From positions 1-5,016 of the forward strand of contig CALBTA010000584.1 in NCBI GenBank assembly GCA_937967755.1: DNA of 5,016 nt, written 5' to 3'. This DNA comes from an uncultured Planctomycetaceae bacterium (GTDB lineage: Bacteria; Planctomycetota; Planctomycetia; Pirellulales; Pirellulaceae). How positions within the stretch are numbered: the stretch's first letter is position 1; each line of letters opens with the position of its first letter. Under the pieces are notes generated by a model. That model saw only the letters and a list, made by a program, of their open reading frames with translations, searched no databases and was not told the origin of the DNA. This document shows positions 1 to 5,016 of this stretch, one piece after another. Both the position numbers and the translations under genes were made by a program.

Positions 1-1
1 A

Positions 2-3000
2 GTGATTCGCCGCTTCTACGCAGGGGGCGACCACACTAAGATTCCGGAAGTCCCACACCCAGGGCGGCGCTACCTGGAAGAGTTCGAAGTTCCGCCCATT
101 CCGCCCATTGGTCCGCACCCGGTTCGCTATACCGAACATTCCGTCGAAGTCACCCAGGTCGATCGCGAATTTGCCAGCGCGTCGTGGTCGGTCGTCGGCG
201 GGCTGAGCATTCGCAATCTGAACCTCGCCAGCACTGAGCGGGGTCGCTGCAAGCTGATGCGGAAGGACGCCAGCGAAGTGATCTACTTCGGATTGGGGCA
301 GACTATTTCTGAAATCGACACGTCGTCGTGGCGGCGGCTGCGCACGATCGATCTTGGCGGCACGTTCACCGACATCGCCCGCAGCCGTGATTGGATTGTC
401 GTCGCGATCAACAACCCGGGTATGGTACTGCTGCTGGATCCACAGAGCTTGGAAACGAAGCGGGCGATTCCGATCCAAGACGTGCAGCAAGTTGCCGCGT
501 ACCAGGGCAGCAACCGCATTTACGTCCGCCTGAAAACAACCGCGGGTAATTTTTCGCTGGCGGCGATCAACCTGGAGACCGATCAGGTCGAATCGATCAT
601 GCGGCTGGTCGACGCCGTTCGCGCCGGCGGCAATATGAAGGCGGATGTTCACCAGTACTCGCAGCTTTATCAAATCGGTTTGACGGACGACGGCAAATAC
701 ATGTGGGCGTTAGGCGACAGAGTCTGCCGTTGGTCGCTGGACGACGGGCGAATGAATTGTTTGGAAGTGAGCAACGTATCGATTCACGAACGCTACGCTC
801 GCAGCGTCAGCCCCAATGGGCGGTTCTTTTCGACGACCAATGGCGTCTTCGATGTCACGCGGAGCATTACCAATCCGGTTGCGACGAACGCGGCCTTCCG
901 CAAGTCAGCGATTACCAACGATGGCGAGCAGTTCGCCTTTTCTGATACGCACGATGAGTTTCGCGAACTGAATATCCGCGGCACTACGCTTTACGAACAT
1001 GACTGGAGCCGCACCGGGCGGTCGGGTGAAGTGTTGGCGGTGCATGGTTTGCCGCAACCCGATCAGTGGGTCGTGCAGACCCGAGACGGCTGGATGCTGG
1101 TGGCCAAGAGTTCCGCCACCGCGAGCAATTCTCCGCAAGAAAACCCAACCGAAACGCAGCCGCCGGAGTCGTCGCCGGTGGCGCTCCGCGTCGTGGCCGA
1201 CGAGTGGCCCGCAGGCGACGCCGAAGCCCTCTCGGTCGAACCGTTGCCGGCGGTCGACGGCGTAGCATCCGTGCGGCTGGCCGGTGCGCGACTGGCTTGT
1301 TTTTCTGGCGATGGCAATAGCGCCTACGCAGTGGCAGGTCAGCGGCTTGCGAAGATCAGCGCGGAAACGAACGAAGTCGACAAGGTCGTCCAAATTCCTA
1401 ACGAAGTCGAAATCAAGCACCTGTTCTTTAGCGCCGCCGGAGTGATCGCCGCCGGTGGCCAGCCGTTGCGGATTTGGGTGTTGGACCCGGCGACGCTGGA
1501 AGTGGCCCGCTGCATTTACACGCCGCCGTTGTCGGAACTTGAAAAAGCGGGCGACGGTGAAATCACGACGGCCCCGGGCAGCCCGCTGCTGCTGGTGCGG
1601 GCGAAGGGAAATTACCTGACGACCATCAACGTGGAAACCGGCGCGCTGGTGTCGGAAGTGCCGCTGGTGGAATTGAAGGGGCCGTCGTATGAGGGCGGAT
1701 CGTTCCACCCGCGGGACGTGATGCTGTGCATGACGCCCGATGGCAAGCGGCTGGTCTCTTCCTTCAGCGGCGGCGTTCATTGCTGCGACATCACAGCCAA
1801 TGGTTTCACCAATCACCGGGAGTCGAACAAGCTTTCGCGGACATCGATGTTGCGGGTCAGCGGCGACAGTTCGCGGGCCGCGTTGAAAACATCGAAAGCG
1901 GGCGTCTTGATTTATGAACTGGATGATCTGGCGGAGCCAATTGGACGCGTTCCGTTTTCCGCCACGAGCGAGGCGGCTACGCTCGACGGGCCGGGTGAGT
2001 CGCTGTGGACCGCCGGGCTGCACCGATACAGACCCGGGCAGTTGAATTCGGCATCGATTCCGCTGGCTGACGAAGCTGATAGAAGCCTCGCGATTTCACC
2101 CAACGGTCAGCGGTTGCTGGCGGTCGGCGCCGCGGATTCGTTGTTGATCGACATCAGCGGCTGGACCACGCCGGAGGCACCGCTGCAGCCGGCGGGTGAT
2201 CTGAAACGCCTGGCGATCACGGAAGAGGACTTCACAATCACCGCAGAGAACCGCAGCATCGTTCGCCAGCGGATCGAACTCGACGGCGCACAAATCACGT
2301 TGCTGGAATACGACCGGGGCAATTCGTACACAGCCTACGGCCGCTTTTCGCCCGATGGAAAATGGATCTATACGCAGCGCGACCGCAACACGCTGCAACA
2401 GGTCGATGCCGAAGACTTAACCGCTCGCCGGTCGATCAAACTGAACTCCGGCCCGGGAATCATTTCGTTCTATCCGGCGGCGGGCGGGCTGGCGCTGGCT
2501 TGCCTAAACGCGAAGGAGCCGCGGATTTGGATTTGCGACTTGGACACGCTTGAGCCGCAGCACGTGTTGTCGCTGCCGCAACTCGGTTCGCGCGAGCGGG
2601 GTAACTTCAACATCGCGCGGGACGCTCCGTTAGCGTTCTGGTGCCGGGACAATGTGTTGTCGGTGATTGATTTGAAGTCGTCGCGGGTGCTTGATCGCTG
2701 CGATCTGATCTTGGCACACTATCAAACCGGCGCGGGCTCTAGCCTCGGGCCGCGCAGCATCACCGCCAGCGACGATGGCAGCCAGGTATTTTGCCTGCCG
2801 TACGGCCCGCTGGTTAGTTGGGATGGGAAAAAACTGAACGCGAAGCCGGTTGCCAGGTTGAACGGCGTTTACGCGCACCGCGGCTTGCTTTGGCAACCCG
2901 ACCAGCGCCGCCTGGTTGGCATCTCGAACAACATCGTCAAGCAGGGTGAGCCGGAAGCGGAACGGCGCTACCTTCCGCTGCGGGCCGTCGGCCCTTCGGA

Positions 3001-3265
3001 AAAACCGGTCGATCTGTTGCCGCTGCCGGAGGGCGTTCCCGACCGCGGGTTTTCGACCAAGCTGAGCGAAGACCGGCTGTGGATTTTCACACCTGGGCAA
3101 GATTCCGCAAAGAGTCAGTTCGCGACCGTCACGCTTGATGGGCATGCGACGCGTGCCGTCGAAACTTCTTACAAGGTTTACCAATACGAAGTCGCCCCGC
3201 GCGGCCCTAGACTGCTCGCCCGAGAGCCGCAGGGCGAGTTTTATTTGCTTGAGTTGAAGGAGTAA
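2..3265 (+). CDS. Large WD40/YVTN-like multi-propeller protein, probably 5'-partial
   Basis: I do not recognise a named family; this is a beta-propeller repeat protein of unknown role. Blade signatures of the 'S/T-P/D-D/N-G-K/R' type followed by a beta strand occur at residues 228 (TDDGKY), 270 (SPNGRF), 305 (TNDGEQ), 578 (TPDGKR), 699 (SPNGQR), 783 (SPDGKW) and 923 (SDDGSQ). Strands of the form 'LDPxTLE' occur near residues 146, 495 and 848. A Pro/Ser/Thr-rich linker (about 368-392) separates the first propeller from the rest. The same motif order recurs every 345-355 residues, suggesting three propellers of about seven blades. There is no catalytic motif, transmembrane segment or signal peptide in the visible part. 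The reading frame is open to the window edge and the GTG at position 2 is only a nominal start. The Pro-rich stretch at residues 15-42 looks like an inter-domain linker, so the true N-terminus, possibly with an anchor or export signal, probably lies upstream. The stop is TAA at 3263-3265. Propellers usually act as binding scaffolds; any specific partner is unknown. The fold call is fairly secure, the function is not. Confidence 0.85.
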   Translation: MIRRFYAGGDHTKIPEVPHPGRRYLEEFEVPPIPPIGPHPVRYTEHSVEVTQVDREFASASWSVVGGLSIRNLNLASTERGRCKLMRKDASEVIYFGLGQTISEIDTSSWRRLRTIDLGGTFTDIARSRDWIVVAINNPGMVLLLDPQSLETKRAIPIQDVQQVAAYQGSNRIYVRLKTTAGNFSLAAINLETDQVESIMRLVDAVRAGGNMKADVHQYSQLYQIGLTDDGKYMWALGDRVCRWSLDDGRMNCLEVSNVSIHERYARSVSPNGRFFSTTNGVFDVTRSITNPVATNAAFRKSAITNDGEQFAFSDTHDEFRELNIRGTTLYEHDWSRTGRSGEVLAVHGLPQPDQWVVQTRDGWMLVAKSSATASNSPQENPTETQPPESSPVALRVVADEWPAGDAEALSVEPLPAVDGVASVRLAGARLACFSGDGNSAYAVAGQRLAKISAETNEVDKVVQIPNEVEIKHLFFSAAGVIAAGGQPLRIWVLDPATLEVARCIYTPPLSELEKAGDGEITTAPGSPLLLVRAKGNYLTTINVETGALVSEVPLVELKGPSYEGGSFHPRDVMLCMTPDGKRLVSSFSGGVHCCDITANGFTNHRESNKLSRTSMLRVSGDSSRAALKTSKAGVLIYELDDLAEPIGRVPFSATSEAATLDGPGESLWTAGLHRYRPGQLNSASIPLADEADRSLAISPNGQRLLAVGAADSLLIDISGWTTPEAPLQPAGDLKRLAITEEDFTITAENRSIVRQRIELDGAQITLLEYDRGNSYTAYGRFSPDGKWIYTQRDRNTLQQVDAEDLTARRSIKLNSGPGIISFYPAAGGLALACLNAKEPRIWICDLDTLEPQHVLSLPQLGSRERGNFNIARDAPLAFWCRDNVLSVIDLKSSRVLDRCDLILAHYQTGAGSSLGPRSITASDDGSQVFCLPYGPLVSWDGKKLNAKPVARLNGVYAHRGLLWQPDQRRLVGISNNIVKQGEPEAERRYLPLRAVGPSEKPVDLLPLPEGVPDRGFSTKLSEDRLWIFTPGQDSAKSQFATVTLDGHATRAVETSYKVYQYEVAPRGPRLLAREPQGEFYLLELKE

Positions 3266-3270
3266 GAGCC

Positions 3271-3336
3271 GTAGGCCGGGCACTCTTGCCCGGTCAGATC
3301 GACCCGGCCCAGAACGGGCAAGAGTGCCCGTTCTAC
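3271..3336. repeat. Intergenic palindromic repeat element (22-bp arms, 22-nt loop)
   Basis: The left arm 3271-3292 and right arm 3315-3336 are inverted copies. Both carry a perfect 16-bp core, CGGGCACTCTTGCCCG on the left and its reverse complement on the right. The outer ends GTAG and CTAC are also complementary, with two mismatches in between. Each core is itself a small hairpin (CGGGCA, CTCT loop, TGCCCG), so the element can fold either as one long hairpin or as two small ones. It starts five bases after the propeller stop codon. It could stop or slow transcription or protect the 3' end of the mRNA, but no T-run follows it, so it is not a canonical intrinsic terminator. The form resembles dispersed palindromes that I associate with planctomycete intergenic regions; copy number was not testable here. 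Confidence 0.8.
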
Positions 3337-3449
3337 CTCTGGGATTGCCAGCATGACAGCACTGCCATTTCGCCCTTGCCGTCGGGTGTGATCGGCGAGT
3401 ACTTTCCGCATGCTATCGCTGGATGTTTATCTTGCTGCAAGCAGCGTGC

Positions 3450-3455
3450 GGAAAG
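3450..3455 (+). promoter_or_regulatory. Candidate ribosome binding site favouring the GTG start at 3462
   Basis: GGAAAG lies six bases before the GTG at 3462 and is a partial Shine-Dalgarno match. The in-frame ATG at 3423 has no purine-rich stretch at a usable distance. This is the main reason to prefer the shorter form of the glycosyltransferase. Planctomycete genes often lack a clear Shine-Dalgarno sequence, so the argument is weak. Confidence 0.3.
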
Positions 3456-3461
3456 CCTCAA

Positions 3462-5016
3462 GTGTCTGCCAGTTCGCCAAACACATTCGAATCGAACACT
3501 ACCACCGCAACGAGCGATGATCATTGCGCGCTGCCGCCCCCTTGGTTGCTCATCAGCTTGTTCTTTCTGGCCCTGTTGCCGCTGACGGTTTGGTACGTTC
3601 TGCACCACCCTGACGAGCGGCACTATACCGACGCTGGCATCGCCATGGTGCAGTCGGGCGATCTGCTCACCCCGCGGCGAGCCGACGGGTCGCTGCGGTT
3701 CAACAAGCCGATCCTTTCCTATTGGCTGGTCGCCGGGTCGTACTGGCTGCTGGGCATCAGCCCGTTCGCTTCGCGGTTTCCATTTTTGCTGGCGGGTTGT
3801 GCGACTGTTTTTGCGACGTACCGTTTGGGGAAGTTGCTCGGCGAAAGCGAAGCGTCTGGCCGTTGGGCGGCGCTGGTGGCGATGGGCAACTTGCAAGTCA
3901 TCCTCGCCTCGACGCGGTCGATTCCCGATATTCTGCTCTGCCTGTTCGTGACAGTCAGTTGCTTTGGCTTCTTGTCGATCATCTTTTTCGACCGCCGAAG
4001 TTGGCAAGTGTACGGGTGCGCTTACATCGGCCTGGGATTGGCGATTGCCAGCAAAGGGGTGCCGGCGGTGATTGTGGTTGGTGCCGTGGTGTCATGTGCG
4101 ATGCTCTCGAATGTTTTTGTGCGCCGCGAAGAGTGGAACTTCGGGCAGCTTGTGCATATCCCAGCGATCGCATGGGGAGCGCTCATTGCAGGTGGCTGGT
4201 TCGTGTTGATGTACTCGGTTCACGGCCACGTTGCCCTTAGCCAGTTCGCGCAAGATCAAGTCGGAGTGCGATTTGAAGCGACGGTGTCGCGCCGGCTTTA
4301 TCACTTCGCAATCTTCCTAGGGTGGTGCGCGCCAATCGGGCTGCCTTGGATGTTGCCAGTCGCCCTGAACAAAATTGAGCGGCACGGCGCTAGCCGCCGG
4401 TGCGTTGCTTTTGCTTCCACACCGGCGGCTAGCGCTGTGCCGCTCAGTAGAGGGCAACGCCGACGAGCGATCACAACGACCATCATCGCCGCGGTTCTAC
4501 TCGTCGCCGCCGCTACGTCGTTTTGTAATTTCATCTCCAGCCGGTACATCCTGCCGGTTGTTCCGCTGTGCGCTTCGGTGATCGGCGTCGCCCTGGCGGG
4601 TGTCTCGCGGGAATTGGTCCACAAAACATTTCGACCAATACTTCTGATCGGCTTGGGAACGCTGGTCATGGTAGCCGGGGCGCTGGTGATTGCGAACTTC
4701 CAAACCGGCCATGTTGCGGCGGCACTAATTTGCGCGATCGCCGCGTTCGGTTTAGTTCTTACGGTCACGTTTCGGACTTTCACAGCACAGAAAACGCATC
4801 CGGCCATCGACTTGGGCGTGCTGAAGATGGCGGCGCTGCCGCTGGTCGCGATGGGGCTGTTTCATTTCATGTTGCCCGATGACGCGCAGCGCGCCAGCGC
4901 GACGCTATCGCGCGATACGACTCAGCGACAGGAAGTGCAAGTCATCGGCAAACCATCGCTGGCCAGCAAGCTGCAAGTTTACCGGCGCGGTGAGTTGGCA
5001 CTGCACAACCGCCAGC
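3462..5016 (+). CDS. GT39/ArnT-like membrane glycosyltransferase (PMT_2 type), 3'-partial
   Basis: This is a multi-pass membrane protein of the ArnT/PMT (GT-C fold) type. That family transfers a sugar from a polyprenyl-phosphate donor to a lipid or protein acceptor outside the cytoplasm; substrate cannot be told here. Counting from GTG 3462, a polar Ser/Thr-rich N-terminus precedes TM1 (about 28-47). Next comes the first-loop acidic pair D51-E52, followed by 'YTDAGIAMVQSGD', which matches the family's catalytic-loop pattern 'DE..Y...A..M...GD'. Then come 'FNKPILSYWL' (from F80), 'TRSIPDILL' (D156), 'SKGVP' (K198) and 'SRYILPVVP' (R361-Y362), all typical in position and order. I count roughly 11 hydrophobic segments. 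The frame has no stop through the window end (518 codons), near the usual family length, so only the C-terminus is missing. The start is uncertain: GTG 3462 has a GGAAAG upstream and begins 'VSASSPNTFES'; ATG 3423 would add 13 residues. Residues 306-328 are encoded by an inserted-looking palindrome (4376-4446) in a loop between membrane segments. The family call is firm, the specificity unknown. Confidence 0.85.
   Translation, partial: MSASSPNTFESNTTTATSDDHCALPPPWLLISLFFLALLPLTVWYVLHHPDERHYTDAGIAMVQSGDLLTPRRADGSLRFNKPILSYWLVAGSYWLLGISPFASRFPFLLAGCATVFATYRLGKLLGESEASGRWAALVAMGNLQVILASTRSIPDILLCLFVTVSCFGFLSIIFFDRRSWQVYGCAYIGLGLAIASKGVPAVIVVGAVVSCAMLSNVFVRREEWNFGQLVHIPAIAWGALIAGGWFVLMYSVHGHVALSQFAQDQVGVRFEATVSRRLYHFAIFLGWCAPIGLPWMLPVALNKIERHGASRRCVAFASTPAASAVPLSRGQRRRAITTTIIAAVLLVAAATSFCNFISSRYILPVVPLCASVIGVALAGVSRELVHKTFRPILLIGLGTLVMVAGALVIANFQTGHVAAALICAIAAFGLVLTVTFRTFTAQKTHPAIDLGVLKMAALPLVAMGLFHFMLPDDAQRASATLSRDTTQRQEVQVIGKPSLASKLQVYRRGELALHNRQ
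4376..4446. repeat. In-frame palindromic element inside the glycosyltransferase gene
   Basis: The left arm 4376-4402 and right arm 4420-4446 are reverse complements over 27 nt with a single mismatch (G4386 opposite T4436, a wobble pair in RNA). They flank a 17-nt T-rich loop. Each arm contains a GCTAGC core; the left arm ends GCGCTAGCCGCCGGTG. The core span 4377-4445 is 69 nt, exactly 23 codons in the host frame, with no stop. It encodes a stretch beginning ERHGASRR and ending ASAVPL. It falls between a hydrophobic segment ending 'PWMLPVAL' and the next, beginning 'AITTTIIAAVLL', that is in an inter-membrane loop. Selection on a protein does not explain such nucleotide symmetry. A mobile or dispersed palindrome that inserted in frame is the best reading. 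The mRNA would form a very stable hairpin there. Confidence 0.85.

Larger units (their letters stand above)
3266..3461. other. Intergenic region between the propeller gene and the glycosyltransferase gene
   Basis: The first half is occupied by the inverted repeat at 3271-3336. The remainder, 3337-3461, shows no convincing gene. The downstream glycosyltransferase frame is open only from 3357, because TGA at 3354-3356 closes it. A weak sigma70-like pair can be drawn: TTGCCG at 3376-3381, an 18-nt spacer and TACTTT at 3400-3405. It would place transcription start near 3412, but such matches are common by chance and I do not annotate it separately. If translation starts at the ATG at 3423, the gap ends at 3422. 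Confidence 0.6.

Noticed and set aside
92..109. Tandem 9-mer CCGCCCATT x2
   Set aside because: It encodes a simple PPIPPI repeat in a Pro-rich linker; two copies are not enough to call a repeat element.
905..2023. Long antisense open frame (372 codons) opposite the propeller gene
   Set aside because: Its translation is rich in Arg, His and Gln with no domain, as expected for the complement of a GC-rich gene. The + strand frame carries clear propeller motifs.
3275..3293. Intrinsic terminator for the propeller gene
   Set aside because: The stem is strong, but no T-run follows, so I call it part of a palindromic repeat rather than a terminator.
3376..3405. Sigma70-like promoter TTGCCG - 18 nt - TACTTT
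   Set aside because: Both boxes are poor matches and such pairs are frequent by chance; it is noted only within the intergenic entry.
3286..3585. Small + strand open frame spanning the gap and the start of the glycosyltransferase
   Set aside because: It begins inside the palindrome, overlaps the glycosyltransferase in another frame and has no recognisable content.
3333..4007. Antisense open frame (224 codons) opposite the start of the glycosyltransferase
   Set aside because: The low-complexity Arg/Gln-rich product lies opposite well-conserved GT39 motifs and is a shadow of the real gene.
4301..4807. Antisense open frame (168 codons) opposite the 3' half of the glycosyltransferase
   Set aside because: Its product shows no domain, and the + strand frame has membrane segments and the SRYILP motif in this stretch.
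4906..4917. Perfect 12-bp palindrome TATCGCGCGATA in the glycosyltransferase gene
   Set aside because: It is short, lies in a CG-rich coding stretch and is plausible by chance; there is no longer symmetry around it.

Overview
The window looks like a fragment of a planctomycete chromosome (Pirellulales-like). This is inferred from the moderately high GC, a very large WD40/YVTN-like propeller protein of no obvious family, an ArnT-like glycosyltransferase, and GC-rich palindromic repeats of a kind I associate with that phylum. No marker gene is present, so the taxonomy is a guess. Everything reads on the + strand.

Positions 2-3265 are one long coding region (1087 codons, probably missing its 5' end). 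It encodes a beta-propeller protein with no recognisable enzyme domain. Landmark motifs recur at a spacing of about 345-355 residues. This suggests three homologous propellers of about seven blades each, the first two separated by a Pro/Ser/Thr-rich linker. Positions 3266-3461 are a short intergenic region. It is dominated by a 66-bp inverted repeat beginning five bases after the stop codon, followed by about 125 bp with at most weak promoter-like sequence. Positions 3462 (or 3423) to the window edge encode a multi-pass membrane glycosyltransferase of the GT39/ArnT/PMT type, cut off at its 3' end.

The most interesting item is a near-perfect inverted repeat at 4376-4446 inside the glycosyltransferase gene. 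It has 27-nt arms, one mismatch and a 17-nt loop. The core element spans 69 nt, exactly 23 codons, and is read through in frame as an Ala/Arg/Ser-rich loop between two membrane segments. It resembles a dispersed palindromic element that has inserted into a protein-coding gene without breaking it, in the manner of the Rickettsia palindromic elements. A second palindrome of different sequence but similar build lies 1.1 kb upstream in the intergenic gap.

The two genes have no evident joint pathway. The palindrome and the roughly 0.2 kb gap between them suggest they may be separate transcription units. I see no RNA gene, CRISPR array, transposase or phage gene.
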